5,894 nt of DNA from Actinomycetes bacterium (lineage in GTDB: Bacteria > Actinomycetota > Acidimicrobiia > Acidimicrobiales > Microtrichaceae). The notes under the pieces were generated by a model. It made no database searches. It was given only the letters and a program-made list of their open reading frames with translations, and was not told where the DNA came from. The DNA lies in NCBI GenBank assembly GCA_023450775.1, contig JAEXGP010000268.1, positions 1 through 5,894 of the forward strand, written 5' to 3'. The position numbers were made by a program, and so were the translations under genes. This document shows positions 1 to 4,903 of the stretch, in pieces; positions within the stretch are counted from its first letter, which is position 1; the number at the start of each line of letters is the position of its first letter.

Positions 1-69
1 GCTCCGGCGGGGGCACCACCGGCGGACCACGCGCTCTCCCGACGTCGGTCGGACGAGGAGCACGAGTGA
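1..69 (+). CDS. possible 3' end of a gene entering from the left; rest of 1-172 unassigned
   Basis: Frame 1 is open from the window edge to a TGA at 67-69 and would give a 22-residue hydrophilic tail ending SDEEHE. About three quarters of its codons end in G or C, less than the clear genes here, so this is only a candidate. The same frame continues after the TGA with almost every codon ending in G or C from 70 to about 186 (peptide segment RIWVRILSERNPLLSDM), stopping at TGA 226-228, but it has no good start codon. A GTG at 66 overlaps the TGA and follows GAGGAG at 55-60, yet its frame has poor codon bias. On minus, a GTG at 168 is open to the edge. I cannot choose between these readings. Confidence 0.2.
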   Translation, partial: APAGAPPADHALSRRRSDEEHE

Positions 70-172
70 GAAAGGCCGCAGGACGAACGGATCTGGGTCC
101 GGATCCTCTCCGAGCGGAACCCGCTGCTGTCGGACATGCAGCGCGCCGTCGCCGGCGGCGAGGAGCACCCGG

Positions 173-1666
173 TCAGGTGGTGGCCGGTGCTGTCTCGGGC
201 GGCACCCGTTCGATCCGGAAGCCGGTGAAGCCGTACAGGACGCTGAGCACCGGACTGGCGATGCAGAAGACGGCGAACGGCAAGTAGCTGAGCGTCGAGA
301 CGCCCAGCACCGCGGACATGAACGCGCCGCACGAGTTCCAGGGCACCAGGGGCGACGTCACGGTCCCGCAGTCCGCGGCGAGCCGCGACAGGTTCGTGTT
401 GGCGAGACCCCGCTCCGCGAACGTGGCCCGGAACACCCGGCTCGGGAGCACCAGCGCGATGTACTGGTCGCCGGCGATCACGTTCAGGCCGAGTCCGCAC
501 GCGAGGACCGACAGGAACAGCGTGCCGGTGTGCTTGGCCGCCCCGATGAGCGGGTGGACGAGGCGATCGAGGAACCCGAACTCGTCGAGCAGGATCCCGA
601 AGGTCACCGCGGCGATGATCAGCCAGATCGTCAGCAGCATCGAGTCCATCCCGCCACGTGACAGGAGCTGGTCGATCTCGCCGATGCCCGAGTCGATCGA
701 GAACCCGTTCGCCATCGCCGCCCAGACGCCCTGGATCGACCCGGCGATGCCGTCGTGCGGCGTGGCGAGGGTGTGGACGAAGTCCGACATCACGTCGGGC
801 TGGAGCATCGCCCCGAGCGCGCCGGCGAAGAGCGCGGACGCGCCGAGCGCGAGCGACGCCGGCGCCTTCTTGATCGACAGCACGGCCAGGAGCACGAGCG
901 GCAGCAGGTTGAGCGGCGTGATGTGGAAGATCTGGTCGAGCTGGTGCAGCTCGATGGTGGTCGAGATCTCGTCGTCCACCGCGGGACCGGCGACACCGAG
1001 GATCGCGAACACGACGCACGCGACGAGGAAGGCGGGGACCGAGGTCCACACCTGGCTGCGGATGTGGTCGTAGATGTCGGCCTTCACCATCTGGGCGGTG
1101 AGGATCGTCGTCTCCGACAACGGTGACGTCTTGTCCCCGAGGTAGGCGCCGGAGATCACGGCCCCGGCGGTGATCGCGGGGGAGACCCCGAGCATGGTGG
1201 CGATGCCGACGAGCCCGACGCCGATCGTCCCGGCCGTCGTCCACGAGCTGCCGATCGAGAGCGCCACGGCGCCGCAGATCAGCGCGGAGGCCAGGTAGAA
1301 CCAGCTCGGCGAGAGGATCTGGATGCCGTAGTAGACGAGCGTGGGGATCGTGCCGGACAGGTTCCACGTGCCGATGAGCGCGCCGACGGCGAGCAGGATG
1401 AACACGGCGCTGGTCAGCGACAACATGGCGGTCTGGCCGTGGCGTTGGACGTCGTCCCACCGGTTGCCGTTCTTGAGGGCGATCAACGCCACGATCCCGC
1501 AGCACAGGACGAGTGCCACCTGGATCGGCCCGTCGAGGGCGTCCAGCCCGAACAACAGCAGCGAGCCGCCGATCAGGACGACGAGCGCGATCAGCGGGAT
1601 GATCGAGTCGAGGACCGACGGCGGCCGGGGCTCGGGTCGTTCTGCTGCTGGTTCGTCCGTCGACAC
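173..1666 (-). CDS. nhaC: NhaC-family Na+/H+ antiporter
   Basis: This is a 497-residue inner-membrane protein of the NhaC family, which exchanges external H+ for internal Na+ (some relatives exchange organic acids), so exact substrates remain inferred. A short hydrophilic N-terminus (residues 1-20, rich in Pro and Glu) is followed by about a dozen hydrophobic segments, and the length is normal for the family. Family motifs are visible: IGSSWTTAGTIG near 138-149, GAYLGDKTSPLSETT at 173-187, NVIAGDQYIALVLP at 395-408, and DCGTVTSPLVPWNSCG at 432-447. I chose the GTG at 1666 because GGAAGG lies 5 bases upstream and the text before it is not hydrophobic or family-like; a TTG at 1804 in the same frame would add 46 basic residues and run into the divergent VOC gene. 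It ends at TGA 175-173. No T-rich terminator is seen beyond it. The family is certain; the symbol is used in the family sense. Confidence 0.93.
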   Translation of the reverse strand: MSTDEPAAERPEPRPPSVLDSIIPLIALVVLIGGSLLLFGLDALDGPIQVALVLCCGIVALIALKNGNRWDDVQRHGQTAMLSLTSAVFILLAVGALIGTWNLSGTIPTLVYYGIQILSPSWFYLASALICGAVALSIGSSWTTAGTIGVGLVGIATMLGVSPAITAGAVISGAYLGDKTSPLSETTILTAQMVKADIYDHIRSQVWTSVPAFLVACVVFAILGVAGPAVDDEISTTIELHQLDQIFHITPLNLLPLVLLAVLSIKKAPASLALGASALFAGALGAMLQPDVMSDFVHTLATPHDGIAGSIQGVWAAMANGFSIDSGIGEIDQLLSRGGMDSMLLTIWLIIAAVTFGILLDEFGFLDRLVHPLIGAAKHTGTLFLSVLACGLGLNVIAGDQYIALVLPSRVFRATFAERGLANTNLSRLAADCGTVTSPLVPWNSCGAFMSAVLGVSTLSYLPFAVFCIASPVLSVLYGFTGFRIERVPPETAPATT

Positions 1667-1722
1667 GCGGGCCTTCCGCTGACTGACGGATGGTAGGTGG
1701 GAGGTGGCGGTCCGTCGACCAT
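1591..1722 (-). CDS. possible leader ORF overlapping the antiporter start
   Basis: A 43-codon ORF starts at an ATG (1722-1720) placed 7 bases after a perfect AGGAGG (1735-1730), a better initiation site than that of the antiporter. It runs through the antiporter start in another frame and stops at 1591, inside it. The peptide begins MVDGPPPPTYHP, continues with QQQN, and ends in a Ser/Arg-rich stretch. Four consecutive prolines are a known ribosome-slowing sequence, so it could act as a leader peptide whose translation affects antiporter expression by overlap. Codon bias does not support a conserved protein, because the second half is constrained by the antiporter frame. It may be chance, but the strength of the ribosome binding site makes it worth recording. 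Confidence 0.3.
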   Translation of the reverse strand: MVDGPPPPTYHPSVSGRPACRRTNQQQNDPSPGRRRSSTRSSR

Positions 1723-1723
1723 C
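1685..1723 (-). promoter_or_regulatory. two competing short inverted repeats in the antiporter leader
   Basis: GACGGA (1685-1690) is complementary to TCCGTC (1711-1716), and GATGGT (1689-1694) is complementary to ACCATC (1718-1723). The two pairings share bases 1689-1690 and cannot form together. The second one would bury the ATG of the leader ORF. Six-base arms are common by chance at this GC content, so this is recorded with low weight. Confidence 0.2.
1690..1718 (-). promoter_or_regulatory. weak candidate promoter for the antiporter
   Basis: Read on the minus strand, TCGACG (1718-1713) and TACCAT (1695-1690) each match 4 of 6 bases of the -35 and -10 consensus, with a 17-base spacer. Transcription would begin near 1683, giving a leader of about 16 bases that carries the GGAAGG site. 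It is only a consensus match in GC-rich DNA. If it is the sole promoter, the leader ORF at 1722 would not be transcribed with the antiporter. Confidence 0.22.
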
Positions 1724-1729
1724 TCTACG

Positions 1730-1772
1730 CCTCCTGGGTAGGTCGCCCGGCAGTCGACGACCCACCCGGAGG
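1730..1772. promoter_or_regulatory. imperfect palindrome that would mask ribosome binding sites on both strands
   Basis: CCTCC (1730-1734) pairs with GGAGG (1768-1772), GGGT (1736-1739) with ACCC (1764-1767), and GGTCG (1741-1745) with CGACC (1758-1762), leaving a bulged T at 1735, an A/C mismatch at 1740/1763 and a 12-base loop. In a plus transcript the stem covers the GGAGGAG site (1768-1774) of the VOC gene. In a minus transcript it covers the AGGAGG of the leader ORF, and the mismatch becomes a G-U pair. As DNA it could equally be an operator for a dimeric regulator between two divergent genes. There is no T tract, so a terminator is unlikely. Confidence 0.45.
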
Positions 1773-1778
1773 AGTTCG

Positions 1779-2159
1779 ATGCAGGTGATCCGGATCGTCC
1801 CCAACGTGTCGTCGGAGGCCTTCGAGGCCAGTGCCGACTTCTACACAGCCCTGTTCGACCTCGAGGTCAGCGTGGAGCTCGACGACTGGTATCTCCAGCT
1901 CATGCCACCGTCGGAGCCCCGGCTCAACATCGGGTTCGTCCATCCCGACAGCGAGCTCTTCGCAGGGCGGGATCGTCCGTCCGGACCGTCGGGCGTGGTG
2001 CTCACGGTCCACGTCGACGAGGTCGACGAGGCGTACCAGCGGGCGCAGCGGCTCGACGCGGAGGTCGTCATGCCGATCCGGGACGAGGACCACGGGCAGC
2101 GCCACTTCGTGCTGGTCGACCCGAACGGCCTGCTCGTGAACGTGATGAGCGCTCTCTGA
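1779..2159 (+). CDS. VOC superfamily (glyoxalase/bleomycin-resistance fold) protein
   Basis: This 126-residue protein fits a single VOC domain made of two beta-alpha-beta-beta-beta modules and is expected in the cytoplasm. The first module runs over residues 1-55, with the helix EAFEASADFYTALF (13-26). The second runs from the strand VVLTVHVD (73-80) through a helix at 81-92 to the closing RHFVLVDPNGLLVNVM (108-123). In metal-dependent members a Glu usually sits four residues after the Gly of the DPxG turn; here that place is Asn121, so a classical glyoxalase I metal site looks incomplete. The protein may be a binding or resistance type, and no substrate can be named. The start at 1779 follows GGAGGAG (1768-1774) by 4 bases; a GTG at 1704 in frame would add 25 Arg-rich residues and is unlikely. 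It is divergent from the antiporter, and its ribosome binding site lies in the palindrome described separately. Confidence 0.85.
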   Translation: MQVIRIVPNVSSEAFEASADFYTALFDLEVSVELDDWYLQLMPPSEPRLNIGFVHPDSELFAGRDRPSGPSGVVLTVHVDEVDEAYQRAQRLDAEVVMPIRDEDHGQRHFVLVDPNGLLVNVMSAL

Positions 2160-2239
2160 CGGCGGAGCGCCGAGGTCCGGCTGCGCGCGTCCGGGTGGGG
2201 AGCGAAGGGCGTGCCTCGGGGGAGTGGCGATCCCTCCGT

Positions 2240-2255
2240 CGGACACGACTGTCCG
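2240..2255. repeat. 16-base dyad between the VOC and SCP2-like genes
   Basis: CGGACA and TGTCCG flank a CGAC centre as a perfect inverted repeat. It sits 43 bases before the SCP2-like start and 80 bases after the VOC stop. It could be an operator or a small RNA hairpin; no T-run follows, so a classical intrinsic terminator is not supported. The 139-base gap shows no other clear element. Confidence 0.25.
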
Positions 2256-2298
2256 GCGTCGTCCCGGGTACGCGACGAGGTTCGCGAAGGGGGTCGCC

Positions 2299-2829
2299 AT
2301 GAACACGGCCGGATGGACCATCTCGATCATTGCCATCGTCATCGCCCTGGTGGTGGCGTTCCGGTGGGAGCGCTCCAGCGGTGGGTCCACCGACGATCTG
2401 CGCGACGCCACTGGTGCAGCGTTCGAGTTCATGAGCCCGTCGTGGATCGCCATGGCGAGGCGCGAGATCACGCGGGCGTTGTCACGACAGGACCTGGACG
2501 TCGAGCCGTTCACCCTGTCCGAGGAGTTCACCGACCCGCCGGCCCATCTGGCTCGCGGGGCGGGCACGATCGGCTTCGCGGTCCGGATCGGACACGGCGA
2601 CGTCGAGGTCGTCGACCACCCGTCTGCCGACGCCGACGTCCGGGTGATCAGTGACTACGCGGATGCCCTCGAGCTCGCCCGCGACCCCGATGCGGCCTCG
2701 GCGGACCCCGACGAGGCCCGGCGACGACTCGCCGAGGGCCGTCTGAGGATCGAGGGAGACCCGACGGGTATGCCGGACCAGCTCCAGGCGCTCGACATCC
2801 ACCGACTCCTCGCCCGACACACCGCCTGA
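2299..2829 (+). CDS. membrane-anchored SCP2-like (sterol carrier type) protein
   Basis: The protein has 176 residues. Residues 7-20 (TISIIAIVIALVVA) form one hydrophobic segment followed by the basic FRWERS, consistent with an N-terminal anchor or uncleaved signal. The rest resembles the SCP2-like fold that binds lipids or other hydrophobic ligands: FMSPSWIAMARREI at 44-57, a ligand-binding beta region at 67-117 (FTLSEEFTDPP at 71-81, GTIGFAVRIGHGDVEV at 89-104), DYADALELA at 119-127, and a closing GRLRIEGDP (147-155) with a final helix ending at LLARHTA. Which side of the membrane the domain occupies is not clear, and the ligand is unknown. The ATG at 2299 is preceded by AAGGGGG at 2287-2293; earlier in-frame starts would add residues unlike the family. 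It stands 107 bases ahead of the globin pair and may or may not share a transcript with it. Confidence 0.72.
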   Translation: MNTAGWTISIIAIVIALVVAFRWERSSGGSTDDLRDATGAAFEFMSPSWIAMARREITRALSRQDLDVEPFTLSEEFTDPPAHLARGAGTIGFAVRIGHGDVEVVDHPSADADVRVISDYADALELARDPDAASADPDEARRRLAEGRLRIEGDPTGMPDQLQALDIHRLLARHTA

Positions 2830-2878
2830 CGTCGTCGGGGCGTCTGAGCGATCTGTGACCTCCGACCCTGCTGTGATT

Positions 2879-2896
2879 CTCTAGGCGTTGCTAGAG
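2879..2896. promoter_or_regulatory. dyad ahead of the globin genes, possible operator
   Basis: CTCTAG and CTAGAG form a perfect six-base inverted repeat around GCGTTG. It lies in the only AT-richer stretch (about 2872-2903) between the SCP2-like gene and the first globin, about 40 bases before the globin start. TAGAGT (2892-2897) inside the right arm resembles a -10 element at 4 of 6 positions, so a bound repressor would cover it; no convincing -35 is seen. The CTAG tetramer is often scarce in bacteria, and I found no other copy in this window by eye. Confidence 0.4.
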
Positions 2897-2936
2897 TAAA
2901 TCGTGACGGCGGATGCGGCGGGCGGAGGTGGCGACG

Positions 2937-3368
2937 ATGGGTGCAGGTGGATTCGGATCGATCCCGACGGCGGATCTCGACTCCGAAGCGGAGATCGCGG
3001 AGATGGTCCGCCGCTTCTACCAGTCGGTCGCGCAGGACGATCTTCTGGGACCCGTGTTCAACGACGTGGCGCAGGTCGACTGGTCGGAGCACCTGCCCAA
3101 GCTCACCGCGTTCTGGTGCCGGGCACTGATCGGCCGGCCCGGTTACGAGGGGAACCCGTTCCGTGCTCATCAGCTCGTGAGCGCCCGGTCCCCGTTCACG
3201 GCTGCCCACTTCGAACGGTGGCTCGACCTGTTCGCCGACACCTTGTCGGGTTGGAGCGGACCGGGCGTGGAGCGGGCGCTCGACCTGGCGCACCGGGTGG
3301 CCGAGGTGCACGGTCGACAGCTCGGGGCCGGCGGAGCGTCGTCGCTCACGCTGATCGCGGATCGGTGA
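2937..3368 (+). CDS. group III truncated haemoglobin, first of a pair
   Basis: This is a 143-residue cytoplasmic haem protein of the truncated globin group III. Diagnostic pieces are FYQSV (27-31), DDLLGPVF (34-41), DWSEHLPKL (48-56), FWCRALIG (59-66), the YEGNP turn (70-74), RAHQLV (76-81) and HFERWLDLF (91-99). By alignment with the family, Tyr28 is B10, Phe41 CD1, His52 distal E7, His78 the proximal haem ligand F8 and Trp95 G8, so the haem pocket looks complete. Group III members are linked to O2, NO or peroxide chemistry, but the physiological role is seldom known. The ATG at 2937 has GGAGG 8 bases upstream (2924-2928); an ATG at 2913 would add 8 residues and has no comparable site. The TGA at 3366-3368 overlaps the start of the next gene, so the two are probably translated together. 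Confidence 0.9.
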   Translation: MGAGGFGSIPTADLDSEAEIAEMVRRFYQSVAQDDLLGPVFNDVAQVDWSEHLPKLTAFWCRALIGRPGYEGNPFRAHQLVSARSPFTAAHFERWLDLFADTLSGWSGPGVERALDLAHRVAEVHGRQLGAGGASSLTLIADR

Positions 3369-3823
3369 CGGGCGTGCCGGCGGTCGGATCCGACCTCACG
3401 ACCCGATCGGCCGTGCACGACCTGGTCGTCGAGTTCTACCGGGAGGTCATCCTCGACGACCTGCTCGGTCCGGTCTTCGACGACGCCGCAGAGGTCGACT
3501 GGGCGGTGCACATCCCCAAGCTCGTCGACTACTGGTGCCGCGTCCTCCTCGGCGAGCCGAGCCCGCCGCTGCGAACCGTCCCGGCGCACCGGGCGCTGCA
3601 TGCGCTGGTCGCCATCCGCTCGGAGCACTGCGATCGCTGGTGGGAGCTGTGGTCCGACGCCGTCGACCGGCAGTGGTGCGGCCCCGCGGCAGAGCACGCC
3701 AAGGACCACGCCGCCGCGCTGATGTCGGGCCTGGCCCGCAGGGTGTTCGGCTTCGAGTGGGCGCATCGGGACCGGGGCTCCCGGTCCGCCGAGCGTCCCG
3801 CGGGAGCCGTCCCCTCAGGTTGA
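3365..3823 (+). CDS. group III truncated haemoglobin, second of a pair
   Basis: This 152-residue protein is a divergent homologue of its upstream neighbour; over the segment up to the GEP turn I count about 27 identities in 50 aligned positions. Features are EFYREV (23-28), DDLLGPVF (31-38), DWAVHIPKL (45-53), YWCRVLLG (56-63), PAHRALH (73-79) and HCDRWWELW (88-96). Tyr25 (B10), Phe38 (CD1), His49 (E7), His75 (F8) and Trp92 (G8) align with the haem-pocket residues of the first protein, while the YEGNP turn is replaced by a proline-rich stretch (SPPLRTVP). A polar tail follows residue 133. The start is inferred: GTG 3365 overlaps the upstream TGA as GTGA, and GTG 3374 is an alternative three codons later; neither has a strong ribosome binding site, which fits translational coupling. 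Its last 9 bases overlap the convergent regulator gene. Confidence 0.85.
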   Translation: MTGVPAVGSDLTTRSAVHDLVVEFYREVILDDLLGPVFDDAAEVDWAVHIPKLVDYWCRVLLGEPSPPLRTVPAHRALHALVAIRSEHCDRWWELWSDAVDRQWCGPAAEHAKDHAAALMSGLARRVFGFEWAHRDRGSRSAERPAGAVPSG

Positions 3824-4483
3824 CCCGGGGGTGTCGCCGGTCCGGCGGCACCGGAGCCGGCACTGGGCCCGGCGTGGGTCCTTCGCCACCAGCTCCTCCA
3901 CCACGAACCCTCCGACGGTCGAGGCGATCCCCTCGGCGAGCCCGAGGTGCAGCTGGCAGACCGTGTCGGCATCCGTGAGGGCCGCCGAGGCGAACGGGCA
4001 CTCCTGCAGGGTGATCGTGAACGACTCGCCCTGGTCGCGGACCCGCGGCTCGAACCCCTGTCGCGCCATCTGGTCCACCAGCACCTCGACGGGTTCGGTG
4101 GAACCCGCGACGCCGAGATGCGTTCGGGCGCCGGCCCGCCGGCCGATCTCCCGGGGCGACGCTCCGGTGCGCACCATCTCTGTGAGCAGCACCGACAACC
4201 GCTCGTAGGGACCGGTCACGCCCCACCGGCTGTCGGCCGACGGATCGACCTCGTACTGCAGTGGCGGGCGGCCGCGTCCCGACGACGCGCCGACCCGCTC
4301 GATGACCAGTCCGGCATCGACCAGCTTCGCCAGGTGCTGGCGGATGGCGTTGTGGTTCAGTGCGAAGTGCTCGGTGAGCTCCGCGACGCCGACCGGGCCG
4401 CCCGCGTCGGCCAGGTAGCGGAACACCCTGTGGCGCGTCGGATCTCCGAGGGCTCGAGCTTGCAGCTGGAGGTCGTCCGACAC
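3815..4483 (-). CDS. ArsR/SufR-like winged-helix regulator with cysteine-bearing sensor domain
   Basis: This 222-residue regulator has an N-terminal winged helix: ALGDPTRHRVFRYL (11-24), the recognition part ALNHNAIRQHLAKLVDAGLV (41-60) and a wing with GRGRPPLQYEV (69-79). The C-terminal domain carries ECPF (161-164), VCQLHLGLAEGI (175-186) and CRLRC (208-212), so Cys162, Cys176, Cys208 and Cys212 are spaced C-x13-C-x31-C-x3-C, with His179 near the second. This layout belongs to the broad ArsR-like group that includes the Fe-S sensor SufR, although the spacing is not that of cyanobacterial SufR. A metal or Fe-S cofactor responding to redox, NO or iron is an inference. The GTG at 4483 is the only start that keeps the full winged helix; GGGG sits just one base before it, so initiation may be leaderless. 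It is divergent from a membrane protein/ferredoxin unit and convergent with the globins; both are candidate targets. Confidence 0.85.
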   Translation of the reverse strand: MSDDLQLQARALGDPTRHRVFRYLADAGGPVGVAELTEHFALNHNAIRQHLAKLVDAGLVIERVGASSGRGRPPLQYEVDPSADSRWGVTGPYERLSVLLTEMVRTGASPREIGRRAGARTHLGVAGSTEPVEVLVDQMARQGFEPRVRDQGESFTITLQECPFASAALTDADTVCQLHLGLAEGIASTVGGFVVEELVAKDPRRAQCRLRCRRTGDTPGST

Positions 4484-4491
4484 GCCCCGCA

Positions 4492-4506
4492 GTTTAACTA
4501 CTGAAC
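4492..4506. promoter_or_regulatory. imperfect palindrome at the regulator start, possible operator
   Basis: GTTTA and TGAAC flank ACTAC, with four of five positions complementary. It lies 9 bases upstream of the regulator GTG and overlaps a -10-like TAAACT (minus strand, 4496-4491), which would place transcription start within a base or two of the GTG. Its position between divergent genes suits autoregulation, but the repeat is short. Confidence 0.3.
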
Positions 4507-4508
4507 GC

Positions 4509-4537
4509 TGGAGAAAAGATCGGGGTCTGGTTATTGT
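4509..4537 (+). promoter_or_regulatory. candidate promoter for the membrane protein/ferredoxin unit
   Basis: TGGAGA (4509-4514) and TATTGT (4532-4537) each match 4 of 6 consensus bases and are separated by 17. Transcription would start near 4545, next to the ATG at 4546. This would explain why that gene has no ribosome binding site: it would be read as a leaderless message, which is common in actinomycetes. The region is visibly AT-richer than its surroundings. Confidence 0.35.
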
Positions 4538-4545
4538 TCTGTCGT

Positions 4546-4842
4546 ATGACGGAAATAATCAGTGCTCACGGGGTTCGTCGCAGCGAGCCGGAGCCGGCGT
4601 TCACCGCCGGGACCGGTCGGGCGGTGCTCCTCGGGACGGTGCTCGGGTTCTTCGTGGTGGGCGGCCTGTGCGGCGGCGTCGCCGCCCTCGTCGGACTGCC
4701 TCCTGCCGCAGCGGTCGCGCTCGGCGCGTTCACCGGGCTCTGGGGCGGCCCTGGCTTCGGTGGGATGCTCGGCTTCGTCCTCCACCAGTCGAAGACGGGG
4801 AGCGACACCTCGTCCGAGCACGGTCCTCAGCGGTCGGCGTGA
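4546..4842 (+). CDS. small two-helix membrane protein of unknown function
   Basis: I do not recognise the family. The 98-residue protein has a polar N-terminus (1-25), a glycine-rich hydrophobic segment at about 26-49, a short PP turn, a second hydrophobic segment at about 53-79 containing GLWGGPGFGGMLGF, and a polar Ser/Thr/Glu tail. Glycine-rich helices of this kind pack closely, so it may form a hairpin or an oligomer, but no function follows from this. The ATG at 4546 lacks a clear Shine-Dalgarno sequence; a TTG at 4534 in frame would add four residues and has GGGG 8 bases upstream. The frame is supported by strong G/C third-position bias. It is divergent from the regulator, with 62 bases between starts, and is followed by the ferredoxin after 61 bases. 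Confidence 0.65.
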   Translation: MTEIISAHGVRRSEPEPAFTAGTGRAVLLGTVLGFFVVGGLCGGVAALVGLPPAAAVALGAFTGLWGGPGFGGMLGFVLHQSKTGSDTSSEHGPQRSA

Positions 4843-4903
4843 CGGCTCCGGCGGCTGCGGTCCGCGCGGCGGCTCGAGCGATGCGGTGACGGAGGATGTG
4901 CGG

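Noticed and set aside
143..172. Terminator hairpin after the antiporter (TCGCC/GGCGA region)
   Set aside because: Only about five base pairs form with a tiny loop, and no T tract follows; GC-rich DNA gives such stems by chance.
1730..1772. Bidirectional intrinsic terminator
   Set aside because: The stem is strong, but neither strand has a T-rich tract after it, and it lies upstream, not downstream, of both genes.
1667..1804. N-terminal extension of the antiporter to a TTG at 1804
   Set aside because: It would add 46 basic, non-conserved residues, lacks a suitable ribosome binding site and overlaps the VOC gene start; GTG 1666 has GGAAGG at good spacing.
1725..2567. 280-codon open frame on the minus strand across the VOC gene and the following gap
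   Set aside because: It is antisense to two well-supported genes, has low-complexity Arg/Pro/Val composition and no recognisable domain; long antisense frames are expected in high-GC DNA.
2655..3311. 218-codon minus frame opposite the SCP2-like gene end and first globin
   Set aside because: It lies antisense to clear coding sequence, with Arg-rich composition and no family features.
2903..3364. Upstream extension of the second globin frame from a GTG at 2903
   Set aside because: The 154 extra residues are Gly/Arg-rich and out of frame with the first globin, whose own frame is clearly coding; a globin start at the GTGA overlap fits.
3447..4226. 259-codon minus frame spanning the second globin and part of the regulator
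   Set aside because: Its composition is dominated by Arg, Gly and Pro, and it overlaps two recognised proteins in other frames.
4562..4903. Long N-terminal extension of the ferredoxin frame
   Set aside because: It overlaps the small membrane protein and is Ser/Arg/Pro-rich; ATG 4904 has a GGAGG site and gives a normal ferredoxin size.
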